DNA of 64,000 nucleotides from Thermoleophilia bacterium (GTDB lineage: Bacteria > Actinomycetota > Thermoleophilia > UBA2241), in contig JAWKKE010000005.1 of the NCBI GenBank assembly GCA_041393415.1, positions 73,501 through 137,500 of the forward strand, written 5' to 3'. Positions 41,034 to 50,435 of the stretch are shown here, in pieces. Positions within the stretch are counted from its first letter, which is position 1; each line of letters begins with the position of its first letter. The notes under the pieces were generated by a model that saw only the letters and a list, made by a program, of their open reading frames with translations, was not told the origin of the DNA and did no database searches. A program made the translations under genes and the position numbers.

Positions 41034-42613
41034 GCAACGTCTCCTGGGGAGTAACCGGTCTGACGGTGCAACACGGGCAGCACGTGGCGCTCGACAACGT
41101 CACACTGAGCGTGCGAGCCGGCGGCATCACGGCCGTGTACGGGGGCGACGGCGCCGGCAAGTCGACGCTCCTGCGCGCCCTGGCCGGCGGCGTGCGACCA
41201 AGCAGCGGCAGCATAGATCGTCCCAACCGAGCGCTGATCGGCGTCGTCCCAGGCACAAGCGGCATCTACACGGATCTCAGTGTCGACGAGAACATCGCCT
41301 TCGTCGCCGAAGCGTATGGTCTGACCGGCGCCAAGCTCACGGCGCAAACTCAGGCGCTCCTGGCGCGAACCGGACTAGAAGGTACCGGCGACAGGCTCGC
41401 CGGGCGCCTCTCCGGGGGCATGCGGCAGAAGCTCGCCTTCGCCCTAGCCATGCTCCACGAGCCGAGACTGCTTATCCTCGACGAACCCACAACCGGCGTG
41501 GACCCCGTGAGCCGCGCCGACCTCTGGCGACTCATCGCGGGTGCCGCTGCCGACGGGACAGCGGTCGTCGTCGCCACCGACTCCTACGACGAGGCGGCGC
41601 GAGCAGAGAACGTTCTCACCCTCGAGGGCGGCCACGTAGTAGCCAGCGGCGCGCTTCCCGCGGCGCCGCCGCGCGCTCGGAACACCGCGCAGACAGAACC
41701 GCAGGTGGTCGACGGTACGGACCCGAGCGCAACGCCGCTCGCTCTGTCGCGCCACGTCGCCAAAGTGTTCGGGCACATGAGCGCCGTCATCGACGTTGAC
41801 CTCACCGTTGCCCCCGGTGAAGTGGTGGGACTTCTGGGAGCCAACGGCGCGGGCAAGACCACGCTCATCCGCATGCTCCTCGGCCTATTGGAACCCTCAT
41901 CCGGGCAAGTCGAGCTGTTCGGCCAGGGGCCATCGCGTGCCACGCGCCGCCGCCTCGGGTACGTCCCGCAGGGGCTCGGGCTCTGGGAAGACCTCACGGT
42001 GGCGGAGAATCTCGCCTTCGTCGCGCGTGCGTTCGGCGCCGGCCAACCGGCGCTCGGCGCCGACGACGCCGAGCTCGTCGCGCACAGCGATACGCTGGTT
42101 CGCGACCTTCCTTTCGGATTGCGCCGGCGCCTGGCATTTGCCGCCGCCCTCGCTCACAACCCTGAGCTGCTCGTTCTCGACGAACCCACCTCAGGAGTCG
42201 GCGCGAGCGCCCGCGCACGCCTCTGGACGACGATTCATTCCGCCGCACAGCGCGGCGCCGGCGTTCTGGTCACAACCCACCATCTCGAAGAGGCCGACGA
42301 GTGCGACCGCCTGGTCATCATGGCTGCCGGCCGCGTCGTCGCCGACGGCCGGCTCGCGGACATCGTTGGCACCGCTCAGGCGCTGGCGATCGAGTCGGAA
42401 CACTGGGAAGTGGCTTTCGCCGCGCTCGAAGCGGATGGCCTGCCGACGGCGCTCGTGGGCCGCGTGCTCCGCGTACCCGAGTCCAACCCAGAACGGGTGC
42501 GCCGCGCACTGCAGGCGCGTGGTCTCACGGCCACCATCACGCCGGTTCCAGCCACGCTGGAAGAGGTGTTCGTCACGCTCACTCGCGGCCACTCAGACAC
42601 CAACGCCGCGTGA
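41030..42613 (+). CDS. Double ATP-binding protein of ABC exporter
   Basis: 527 residues containing two nucleotide-binding domains. NBD1: Walker A GGDGAGKST, signature LSGGMRQKLAFALAM, Walker B LLILDEPTTGVDP. NBD2 (from about 245): GANGAGKTT, LVLDEPTSGVGASAR, with the signature degenerate (PFGLRRRLAFAAAL instead of LSGGQ), so the two ATP sites are probably unequal. The architecture matches YbhF/YhiH-type ATPases that work with ABC-2 permeases. ATG overlaps the permease stop; a GTG of the MFS gene overlaps its own stop, so the operon is tightly coupled. Confidence 0.92.
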   Translation: MSNVSWGVTGLTVQHGQHVALDNVTLSVRAGGITAVYGGDGAGKSTLLRALAGGVRPSSGSIDRPNRALIGVVPGTSGIYTDLSVDENIAFVAEAYGLTGAKLTAQTQALLARTGLEGTGDRLAGRLSGGMRQKLAFALAMLHEPRLLILDEPTTGVDPVSRADLWRLIAGAAADGTAVVVATDSYDEAARAENVLTLEGGHVVASGALPAAPPRARNTAQTEPQVVDGTDPSATPLALSRHVAKVFGHMSAVIDVDLTVAPGEVVGLLGANGAGKTTLIRMLLGLLEPSSGQVELFGQGPSRATRRRLGYVPQGLGLWEDLTVAENLAFVARAFGAGQPALGADDAELVAHSDTLVRDLPFGLRRRLAFAAALAHNPELLVLDEPTSGVGASARARLWTTIHSAAQRGAGVLVTTHHLEEADECDRLVIMAAGRVVADGRLADIVGTAQALAIESEHWEVAFAALEADGLPTALVGRVLRVPESNPERVRRALQARGLTATITPVPATLEEVFVTLTRGHSDTNAA

Positions 42614-44301
42614 AGCAGCCTCTTCCGAACGGTAGCGCACCGGTCGCCGATATCGGGGATCCGCGCAAGTGGTGGATCCTCTTCGCCGTCAGCTTCGGCA
42701 TGTTCATGGCCCTGCTCGACGTCACGATCGTCAACATCGCGATCCCCACGATCATGGACGATCTCAGCGCTTCGGTCGCGGATGTCTCGTGGGTCATCAG
42801 CGCCTACAGCCTGACGCTGGCCGTCCTCTTCCTGAGCATGGGGCGCGTCTCCGACAAGTTCGGGCAGAAGCGCACCTTCCTCGCCGTCGGGGTGGTCTGC
42901 TTCACGATCTTCTCACTCCTCTGCGGACTGGCGCCAAACATCCAGTGGCTGATCGTCTTCCGTGTCGGCCAGGGTATCGGAGGCGCGGCACTGGCACCCA
43001 TCTCACTGGCCATCCTTCTCGGCGCCTTTCCCGCCCGCGAGCGCGGCGCCGCCGTCGGCATCTGGGGAGCGATCGGGTCCGTTGCCGGCGCCGTCGGCCC
43101 ATCGCTCGGTGGTGTCATCATCCAGTACCTGTCCTGGCACTGGATCTTCTTCGTTAATGTGCCGGTCGGCATCGTCGCGCTGCTCGTGGGCTGGCGTGTC
43201 ATCCCCAATCGACCCGTGGCCGGCGCGGTCCGAGGTGTCGACCTCCCCGGCCTCGGCATCTCAGCTGTCGGGCTCTTCTGCCTCGTCCTGGCCCTGATCC
43301 AGGGCAACGACTGGGGTTGGACCTCGACGCGCACACTGGCGCTTTTCGGCGTGGCGATCGTCAGCTACCCACTCTTCCTCTGGTGGGAATCGCACACGGA
43401 GACGCCGATGTTCGACCTGCGGCTGCTGCGTATCCGCTCGTTCACCGCCGCGAACAGCGCGATGTTCTTCGTCGGCACGGCGATGGGCGGCGCCGCGTTC
43501 CTGCTCGTCCTCTTCCTCGTCAGCGTGCTCGGCTACAGCGAGCTCCAGGCAGCCCTGGCGATCACACCGATGCCCCTGACGGGGCTTGTGGTAGCGCCCT
43601 TTGTTGGGCGCCTCGTCGACCGAGTTGGGCCACGCATTCCCGGCGTAGTCGGCGCACTCTTCTTCGTCGCCGGCCTCGTTCTGCTGGCACAACTCGACGG
43701 CGAGGCCAGCGCGACCGATGCCATGTGGCGCACGGTGCTGCTCGGCGCCGGCATTGGATTCAGCATGCCGACCTTCTCGGCGGCGGCGATGGGCTCGCTT
43801 CCACCGCACGTCGCCGGGGTCGGCTCCGGCGCCTTGAACACCTTGCGTCAGGTCGGCTTCTCACTTGGCCTCGCCGTGGTCGTCGCAGTCTTCTCGCACG
43901 CGTTGATCGTCAATTCGCAGGAGGCCGCCGCCAGCGCGGTGGCCTACGTTCAAACGCGAACCGAACTGCCGGCGAAGACGCGAGCAGCGATCAGCGCCGC
44001 CATTCTCAAGCAGGCCGACAACCCACAGGAGGCGCGCGCCGTGGTGAGCGGCGGCAGCTTGCCGGGCGTGCCGGCGGCAGCGCCGGGCACTCCCGCCGCC
44101 GCCACGCAAGCCGAGATCGGTGCCGCGATTGCCGCGATCTTTCGCGACACGCTCGCGCGCTCGTTCGCTTGGCCGTTCTACGCTGCCGCAGTCGCTGCCG
44201 CCCTCGCGGCGATCCCTGCGCTGTTCACAGGCCGCCGTCTCGGCGAACATGAGGGCCATCATGAGTTGACGCGAGCGCAGCGCATCGCCGAACGACAGTG
44301 A
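42610..44301 (+). CDS. MFS drug transporter, DHA2 (14-TMS, EmrB/QacA) family
   Basis: 563 residues with 14 hydrophobic helices. Motifs: LDVTIVNIAIPTIM (motif D1), GRVSDKFGQKRTFL (motif A), FRVGQGIGGAALAPISLAIL (motif B), GAVGPSLGGVI (motif C). A soluble loop (about residues 465-520, with a PGVPAAAPGTPAAATQ stretch) precedes the last helix. Proton-driven export of hydrophobic drugs or similar compounds is expected. GTG start overlapping the ATPase stop; its own stop overlaps the TetR gene, making a four-gene efflux operon with two different export mechanisms. Confidence 0.92.
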   Translation: MKQPLPNGSAPVADIGDPRKWWILFAVSFGMFMALLDVTIVNIAIPTIMDDLSASVADVSWVISAYSLTLAVLFLSMGRVSDKFGQKRTFLAVGVVCFTIFSLLCGLAPNIQWLIVFRVGQGIGGAALAPISLAILLGAFPARERGAAVGIWGAIGSVAGAVGPSLGGVIIQYLSWHWIFFVNVPVGIVALLVGWRVIPNRPVAGAVRGVDLPGLGISAVGLFCLVLALIQGNDWGWTSTRTLALFGVAIVSYPLFLWWESHTETPMFDLRLLRIRSFTAANSAMFFVGTAMGGAAFLLVLFLVSVLGYSELQAALAITPMPLTGLVVAPFVGRLVDRVGPRIPGVVGALFFVAGLVLLAQLDGEASATDAMWRTVLLGAGIGFSMPTFSAAAMGSLPPHVAGVGSGALNTLRQVGFSLGLAVVVAVFSHALIVNSQEAAASAVAYVQTRTELPAKTRAAISAAILKQADNPQEARAVVSGGSLPGVPAAAPGTPAAATQAEIGAAIAAIFRDTLARSFAWPFYAAAVAAALAAIPALFTGRRLGEHEGHHELTRAQRIAERQ

Positions 44302-45080
44302 GCACCATGGCGCCAAGTGACAAGCGCAACCCTCAAACAGGTACCGGAGACGCCACGCCAGGCGGCGCCACAGGGCGAAGACGCGGGAAGGCCGCGACAC
44401 GCGACGCCATTCTCGCGGCCGCTCGCGACGCCTTCGCCACAGCCGGCTACGATCGCGCTACGTTGCGCGGTATCGCTCACGCAGCGCACGTGGATCCCGC
44501 TCTGGTAATCCACTACTTCGGCTCCAAGAAGGGCCTCTTCGCCATCGCGCTGCAACTCCCAGTCTCGCCGGGCGACATCATCACGGCCCTCCTGAGCAGC
44601 AAGGATCCGAGCGCGCACGACCATCTCGGGGAGACCATAGTGCGCACGTTCTTGAGCGCCTGGGAACCACCGACGAGCAGGCCGCAACTCGTCGCCATGG
44701 TGCGTTCTGGTCTCACCAACGACGTCGCGCAGGCGATGATCCGGGACACCCTCGGGGCTCAGATCTTCCAGCCGGTGACGGCCGCGCTCGGCGTCCCCGA
44801 CGGCGAACTGCGCGCAACGCTCATCGGCTCGCAACTCGTCGGACTCGCCATCATGCGCTACATCATCTTCATCGAGCCGATCGCGTCGGCCACGCCGGAA
44901 CACCTCGTGGCCGCAGTCGGTCCCACCATTCAGCATTACCTGCTCGACGACCTCACGGGCTACGAGCATCCGAGCCCGCCGCCGACTACGCTACGCCCGT
45001 CGCCGCGCCAGACTGTTGCTGACGGCCTTCTCGATCTCGACAAGGAGAAAGGCGACCACGCCGAGCGCCAGAATCGGTAG
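44298..45080 (+). CDS. TetR-family transcriptional regulator
   Basis: 260 residues. The N-terminal helix-turn-helix is canonical: RDAILAAARDAFATAGYDRATLRGIAHAAHVDPALVIHYFGSKKGLF. The ligand domain (about 85-215) includes WEPPTSRPQLVAMVRSGLTNDVAQAMIRD, similar to TetR_C_33-type proteins. It is preceded by a Gly/Thr-rich 25-residue lead; an ATG three codons in is an alternative to the GTG. Probably represses the efflux operon through the palindrome at 39817-39838. Its last 90 bp overlap the convergent P-type ATPase gene, and the last 45 residues look unstructured. Confidence 0.9.
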   Translation: MSTMAPSDKRNPQTGTGDATPGGATGRRRGKAATRDAILAAARDAFATAGYDRATLRGIAHAAHVDPALVIHYFGSKKGLFAIALQLPVSPGDIITALLSSKDPSAHDHLGETIVRTFLSAWEPPTSRPQLVAMVRSGLTNDVAQAMIRDTLGAQIFQPVTAALGVPDGELRATLIGSQLVGLAIMRYIIFIEPIASATPEHLVAAVGPTIQHYLLDDLTGYEHPSPPPTTLRPSPRQTVADGLLDLDKEKGDHAERQNR

Positions 45081-47714
45081 CCACATCCAGGCCTCCAGGG
45101 GAGCGCTCTGGAAGGCCGTATTCATGAACGGCGCGTACGTGTAGAGCAACTGCAGCGCGATCATGATCGCAACGCCGCCGAGCACCCAGCGATTCGAGAA
45201 CTGTGGCAGGCGGAAGTATGAGCGCGTGAGCGAGCGACAGTTGAACAGGTAGAACAACTCCACTACCACGAAGACGTTGACGGCGAGCGTGCGCGAGACC
45301 TCGGACGACATGCCCTCGCCCTGCGCCCACTCGAAGAGGCCGAAGGCCCCGGCGAGCAACAGTGCACCCACGAAGATGATGCGCCTGATGAGATCGCCGG
45401 TCAGGATTGGCGTCGTCGGCTTGCGCGGCTGACGCTCCATGATGCCCGCCTCCTTGGGCTCGAAGGCAAGCATGAGCCCCAGAAGAACGGCAGTCGTCAT
45501 GTTTATCCAGAGAATCTGCACCGGCAGGATCGGGAGAGTACTGCCGAGAAAGATCGCAGCGAGGATCACCAGCCCCTCACCGAGGTTCGTCGGCAGCGTC
45601 CAGGTGATGAACTTGATGAGGTTGTCGAAGACGCCACGACCCTCCTCGACGGCCGCTTCGATCGAGGCGAAGTTGTCGTCGGTGAGCACCATGTCGGCCG
45701 CCTCCTTGGCGACATCGGTGCCGTTGATGCCCATCGCTGTGCCGATATCGGATTGCTTGAGGGCAGGGGCGTCGTTGACACCATCGCCGGTCATGGCAAC
45801 GACGTGCCCCCGACTCTGTAGTGCCTCCACCAGACGCAGCTTCTGCTCCGGAGACACGCGCGCGAAGACGGCAGTATCCTCGGCGCGCGCGATGAGTTCC
45901 GCGTCAGTGAGACGACTCAGATCACTGCCCGTGAGCGCGACCGGGAGGGCCGTATCGTCGTCCGCCACAAGCCCGATCTGGCGCGCGATCGCGGCCGCCG
46001 TCACCGCGTGATCGCCGGTGATCATCTTGACTCGAATGCCGGCCGTCTGGCAGGCCTTGACCGCCGCGATCGCCTCCGGCCGCGGCGGATCGATCATCGC
46101 CTGCAGACCAAGGAAGGTGAGGTCAGTGAGGTGATCGTGCTCGAGATCGGTCACCCCCGCAGGCAGTTCCCCGCGGGCAAAGGCGAGCACACGCAGCCCC
46201 GCCGCGGCAAGACGCTCCACATCGGCGTGCACGGCGGCAGCGTCGAGAGACTCGCGACCACCGTCGAGGCCGAGAGCGTCACGGCAGCGCTCGAGAACAC
46301 TCTCGACGCTGCCCTTCATGAAGACACTCGCCGGCGCTTCGTCGTTTGAGCTGTGCAGCGTTGCCATGTACTGGTGCAGCGACTCGAATGGGATCGTGTC
46401 ACGACGCGGCTCCTGCGCCTCCAGAGCCGCGCGCTCTAGACCAGCCTTTCCGGCCGCCGCGAGGAGGGCGCCCTCCGTGGGGTCGCCGTGGATCGTCCAG
46501 CGCTCTTCCTCGTGCTTCAGCACGCTGTCGTTGCAGAGCGCTCCGGCAACGAGAGTGGTGCGCAGAGCCGGAATTGTGTCGACATCTACGGCGTTATGTG
46601 GATCCGCGGCGGTAGCGACAGAACCGACCGGCTCATAGCCGCCACCGCTCACGACGAACTCCCGGCCCCCGGTGACGATACGCTGCACCGTCATTTGATT
46701 CTGTGTGAGCGTGCCGGTCTTGTCGGTGCAGATCACAGTAGTGCTGCCGAGAGTCTCCACCGCCGGCAACTTGCGAATGATCGCCTTGCGCCTGGCCATG
46801 CGTGACACGCCGATCGCCAGGGTGATCGTCACGGCCGCCGGCAAACCCTCCGGGATGGCCCCGACGGCCAGCGCCACCGCGGCGAGGAACATATCGACCA
46901 CCGTCTCGCCGCGAAGCAGCCCGACGACGAACGTCACCGCGCCAAGCGCAAGGATCACGATCAGCAGGAGCGTGCTGAACGCCGCAATCTTCTTGGTCAG
47001 AGGCGTCGACAGGTCGTCCGCCTGCGTGATAAGGCTCGAGATGCGTCCGACTTCGGTATCGTCGCCGATGCCGACGACCACACCTGCACCCTGGCCGAAC
47101 GTGACCAAAGCGGATGCGTAGGCCATGTTTGCGCGCTCGGCCAGCACCGTCTCGCGTTCCACGAGTTCGGGCCGCTTCTCCACCGGTAAAGACTCGCCGG
47201 TCAACGCCGACTCGTCGATTTGGAGATCACGACTGCGGAACAGGCGTAGATCGGCCGGCACCCTGTCGCCGGCCTGCAAGAAGACGATGTCGCCCGGCAC
47301 GAGATCGACCGCCGAGAGCCGCACCTGCTCACCGCTGCGCAGCACGGTGGCTTCTGTCGTCATGGTCTTGGCCAGCGCCTCGATCGCCTGAACGGCCTTC
47401 GCCTCCTGAAGGTAGCCCACGACTGCGTTGACGATGACGACGCCGAAAATGACGCCGGAGTCGACCCATTCGCGCAAGAAGGCGGTTATGGCGCCGGACG
47501 CAATGAGGATGTAGATCAGCGGTTGGTGAAACTGCAGCAGAAAGCGTTTGAAGGCACTCGAACCGCCGCGCGCCGTGAGTTCGTTCGGGCCGAACTCCTC
47601 TTGCCGGTGCTTGACCTCGAACACATCGAGCCCTGCGTCGGGGTTCGTCTCGATGAGCTCGAAGACCTCTTCGGCCGGCAAGTGATGCCAGTTCATCCCG
47701 GCGATTTGGTCCAT
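44991..47714 (-). CDS. Cation-transporting P-type ATPase (P2 type, Ca2+-ATPase/PMR1-like)
   Basis: 907 residues. N-terminal cation ATPase domain (WHHLPAEEVFELIETNPDAGL), actuator TGES (DESALTGESLPVEK), PEGLP in helix 4 (VGAIPEGLPAAVTI), phosphorylation site DKTGTLTQNQM, nucleotide-domain KGSVESVLERC, hinge MTGDGVNDAPALK, and six C-terminal helices. PEGLP plus the C-terminal domain assign it to the P2 (Ca2+/Na+/K+-like) branch rather than heavy-metal ATPases. Likely exports Ca2+ or another divalent or monovalent cation. The final 30 codons overlap the TetR gene on the opposite strand. Confidence 0.92.
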   Translation of the reverse strand: MDQIAGMNWHHLPAEEVFELIETNPDAGLDVFEVKHRQEEFGPNELTARGGSSAFKRFLLQFHQPLIYILIASGAITAFLREWVDSGVIFGVVIVNAVVGYLQEAKAVQAIEALAKTMTTEATVLRSGEQVRLSAVDLVPGDIVFLQAGDRVPADLRLFRSRDLQIDESALTGESLPVEKRPELVERETVLAERANMAYASALVTFGQGAGVVVGIGDDTEVGRISSLITQADDLSTPLTKKIAAFSTLLLIVILALGAVTFVVGLLRGETVVDMFLAAVALAVGAIPEGLPAAVTITLAIGVSRMARRKAIIRKLPAVETLGSTTVICTDKTGTLTQNQMTVQRIVTGGREFVVSGGGYEPVGSVATAADPHNAVDVDTIPALRTTLVAGALCNDSVLKHEEERWTIHGDPTEGALLAAAGKAGLERAALEAQEPRRDTIPFESLHQYMATLHSSNDEAPASVFMKGSVESVLERCRDALGLDGGRESLDAAAVHADVERLAAAGLRVLAFARGELPAGVTDLEHDHLTDLTFLGLQAMIDPPRPEAIAAVKACQTAGIRVKMITGDHAVTAAAIARQIGLVADDDTALPVALTGSDLSRLTDAELIARAEDTAVFARVSPEQKLRLVEALQSRGHVVAMTGDGVNDAPALKQSDIGTAMGINGTDVAKEAADMVLTDDNFASIEAAVEEGRGVFDNLIKFITWTLPTNLGEGLVILAAIFLGSTLPILPVQILWINMTTAVLLGLMLAFEPKEAGIMERQPRKPTTPILTGDLIRRIIFVGALLLAGAFGLFEWAQGEGMSSEVSRTLAVNVFVVVELFYLFNCRSLTRSYFRLPQFSNRWVLGGVAIMIALQLLYTYAPFMNTAFQSAPLEAWMWLPILALGVVAFLLVEIEKAVSNSLARRRA

Positions 47715-47790
47715 TCACGCTCCTCACTTGAGGGTAGGGCGACGACACCGTTGCGAGCACCGCAGCGTCGTCGCAGTATATCCGGCACGC

Positions 47791-47827
47791 GGCCCCGCCC
47801 GTCGCTCTCACGATGACGGGCGGGGCC
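47791..47827. terminator. GC-rich hairpin between P-type ATPase and ABC exporter genes
   Basis: GGCCCCGCCCGTC (47791-47803) pairs with 47815-47827 around an 11-nt loop. It lies 53 nt after the stop of the leftward permease gene (47880). The T-rich tail (TTGTT) is on the plus side only, so termination for the leftward operon would be weakly T-supported. Confidence 0.55.
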
Positions 47828-47879
47828 TTGTTCATACGGCCCGAAGCCTCTCTTCACAAGTCACGACGCGCGCTGATCG

Positions 47880-50435
47880 TCACTCGTAGTGGATGGCGTC
47901 GAGAATATCGATACGCGCCGCGCGCCGCGCGGGCAGGATCGCGGCGACAATGCCGACGACGACGGCAAGCAACAGGAACACGATGAGTTGCACCGTCGGG
48001 ATCGAGAAGGTGATGCCCTGTCCCGCGAAACGCGTGGTGACGACGAAGGCGAAAAGCGTGCCGACAACAATCCCCATGACGCCGCCCATTACCGACGTAA
48101 TCACGCTCTCATAGCGAACGGTGCTGCGGATCTGCGCACGTGACGAGCCGATGGCGCGCAGCATGCCGATCTCCCGTGTGCGCTCGTAGACCGAGAGAAC
48201 GAGCGTGTTGACGATCCCGAATAGCGAGATGATCACGCTCATTGCCAACAGGCCGTAGAGCAGATTCAGGAGTTGATTGACCATACCGACGATGCTGTCC
48301 TTGTACTCTCCGGCCGTGCGCACCTCGGCGGTCGGTGTGTCGGCGAGCGCCGCTTCGATGTCCGTCTTGAGCGCGTCTAGCGCAACCCCCTCGTCGGCGC
48401 CCACCAACACCATGAAGAGTTGGCGCTTGTCGAAGAGGTGGTCATAGGCGGTAAGACTGCCGACGAGGCCGTTCAACATGAGTGGATCACGAAAGATGCC
48501 CACGACGGTGAGATCGGCGGTGGTACCCGCCACCGTTTGCACAGGCACGGTATCGCCCACGCCGACCCCGAGCGCCTCAGCCGTCTGCTCCTCGACGATC
48601 ACGCTCGTGTCGTCCAAGCGTTCGAGCACCGTATCGTCGGCACCCCCAAGCCAGTCGAAGCTCCACACCGCACCGAAGTCACCGGGGTCCATGGCATAGA
48701 AGGGAGTGATCTGATCGTTGCCTGCCTGCACCTGTTGCGCATTCAGCCCCGCCACCGCGGACACGTCATGAACGTTCGCAACCGCGGCGATCGTCGAATC
48801 GGGCAACGTAAGGTAGTTGCCGCCCGAGATGACGTAGTCCGCCCGCACCACTCGATCGAAGCCGTCAATGAACGACGCCTTCATGCCTTGCGCGAAGACC
48901 GCGACGAACACGACTACCGCGAGCCCGATCATGAGCGCCGAAGCGGTCGCCGCGGTGCGTCCAGGATTGCGTCGCGTGTTGTCGCGCGCGAGACGGCCGC
49001 TGATCGGCGAGAGCCTCTGCAGCGGCCAGCCGAGCGTCTTGGCCACCGGGCCTACGAAGTAGCGGCTCAGCATCGCCACGGCGACGAACACGAGCACGGC
49101 CCCGACGGCCATGATCGCCAGACGTTCTGTCGTGCTACCGGAGCCATACATGCCGTAGATGATCCCCGCGATGCCGAGTCCCGCTATAAGAGCGGCGACG
49201 ATTGGCGTGAACCGCGCCAACGGTGACACGGGCAACACGGCGCCCTCCTGCAATGCAGCGATCGGCGGCACGCGCGTGGCGCGCTGCGCAGGAATGACCG
49301 CCGACAGCACCGTCACGACGATCCCCACGACAAGGGCGACGACGACGGTGCGTGGCTCCATCACGAGTCCGCTCCGCGGGATGTCGATGCCCGCAGCCGT
49401 GAAGACCGCATTGACCCCTGCGGCAACGCCCAGGCCGGCGAACAGGCCAGCGGCCGACGCGAGCACACCCATGATCAGAGCCTCCCCGGTGATCGTCAGC
49501 ATGACCTGACGCCTCGAGGCCCCCAAGGCACGCAGCATGGCGAACTCACGCCGGCGCTGTGCGACCGTCATCGAGAAGGCATTGAAGATGATGAAGGCGC
49601 CGACCAGCACGGCGATCCCGCCAAACGTGAGCAACGCTGGCCGCAGGAACTGGCTGATCGCCTCGCTCACTTGCTTGGTCTGATCGGCGGCGGCTTGCTC
49701 CCCCGTCTTCACCTCGGTGCCCTCGGGAAGAATCGGCTTGATGCGCTCTACGAGTGTCTCGGGTGATGTACCGACCTCCGCCTTGACATCGATATAGCTG
49801 ACTCGCCCTTCCATATCGAACCACTGCTCGGCGTCGGCACGTGTCATCTGGATGAGCAGCGAGCCGCCGAGCGAGGACTCGGCGCCGAAGCGGAAGATGC
49901 CGGCCACGGTCACGTCCTCAGAGCCGGCATCCGTAATGACCTTAAGGGTCGACCCTACCTTTAGATTTTGGTCGGTGGCGAGCTTCTCGACGATCGCCAC
50001 CTCGCCTTGTTGCGTCGGGCGCCCGCCCGCCACGTACTCAGAGCTTTCGTCGATCGTGGCTTCGTCGACCGAGAAGAACAGCGTAGGGGCGCCGCCGGTT
50101 TGGACGACTTTGCCGTCCACCGCCACGGCACCCATCCCTTGGATGTAGCCCGACGCCTGGGCAACGCCCTCGACTTCGCTCACTTGGTCGACGAGCTCGG
50201 CCGGCAGTCCGCTGACGGCGCCGGTCATCTCTCCGCCACTAAACGACTGCGTCTGCGTGATGGTGGCGTCGATCCCCTTGTATGCATCGGCGAAGATCTC
50301 TGTGAAGCCGCGATCGATTTGGTCGGTAAGCACGTACGTGCCGCTGATCATGGCGACGCCGAGCAAGATGGCGAGTGTCGTGAGAACGGTGCGCAACTTG
50401 TGCGTCGTCAGACTTCGCCAAGCGATACGAAACAT
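47880..50435 (-). CDS. ABC transporter permease, MacB/FtsX family
   Basis: 851 residues in the duplicated arrangement: helix 1 (LRTVLTTLAILLGVAMISGTY), a MacB-type extracytoplasmic domain (about 45-240), three helices with FNAFSMTVAQRRREFAMLRALGASRRQV, a second helix/external-domain/helix repeat with FGIVNTLVLSVYERTREIGMLRAIGSSR, and the C-terminal LPARRAARIDILDAIHYE. The two 'REFAMLRALGAS/REIGMLRAIGSS' cytoplasmic coupling helices are the FtsX signature. With the adjacent ATPase it forms an exporter of peptides, lipids or antibiotics working by mechanotransmission. ATG overlaps the ATPase stop. Confidence 0.92.
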   Translation of the reverse strand: MFRIAWRSLTTHKLRTVLTTLAILLGVAMISGTYVLTDQIDRGFTEIFADAYKGIDATITQTQSFSGGEMTGAVSGLPAELVDQVSEVEGVAQASGYIQGMGAVAVDGKVVQTGGAPTLFFSVDEATIDESSEYVAGGRPTQQGEVAIVEKLATDQNLKVGSTLKVITDAGSEDVTVAGIFRFGAESSLGGSLLIQMTRADAEQWFDMEGRVSYIDVKAEVGTSPETLVERIKPILPEGTEVKTGEQAAADQTKQVSEAISQFLRPALLTFGGIAVLVGAFIIFNAFSMTVAQRRREFAMLRALGASRRQVMLTITGEALIMGVLASAAGLFAGLGVAAGVNAVFTAAGIDIPRSGLVMEPRTVVVALVVGIVVTVLSAVIPAQRATRVPPIAALQEGAVLPVSPLARFTPIVAALIAGLGIAGIIYGMYGSGSTTERLAIMAVGAVLVFVAVAMLSRYFVGPVAKTLGWPLQRLSPISGRLARDNTRRNPGRTAATASALMIGLAVVVFVAVFAQGMKASFIDGFDRVVRADYVISGGNYLTLPDSTIAAVANVHDVSAVAGLNAQQVQAGNDQITPFYAMDPGDFGAVWSFDWLGGADDTVLERLDDTSVIVEEQTAEALGVGVGDTVPVQTVAGTTADLTVVGIFRDPLMLNGLVGSLTAYDHLFDKRQLFMVLVGADEGVALDALKTDIEAALADTPTAEVRTAGEYKDSIVGMVNQLLNLLYGLLAMSVIISLFGIVNTLVLSVYERTREIGMLRAIGSSRAQIRSTVRYESVITSVMGGVMGIVVGTLFAFVVTTRFAGQGITFSIPTVQLIVFLLLAVVVGIVAAILPARRAARIDILDAIHYE

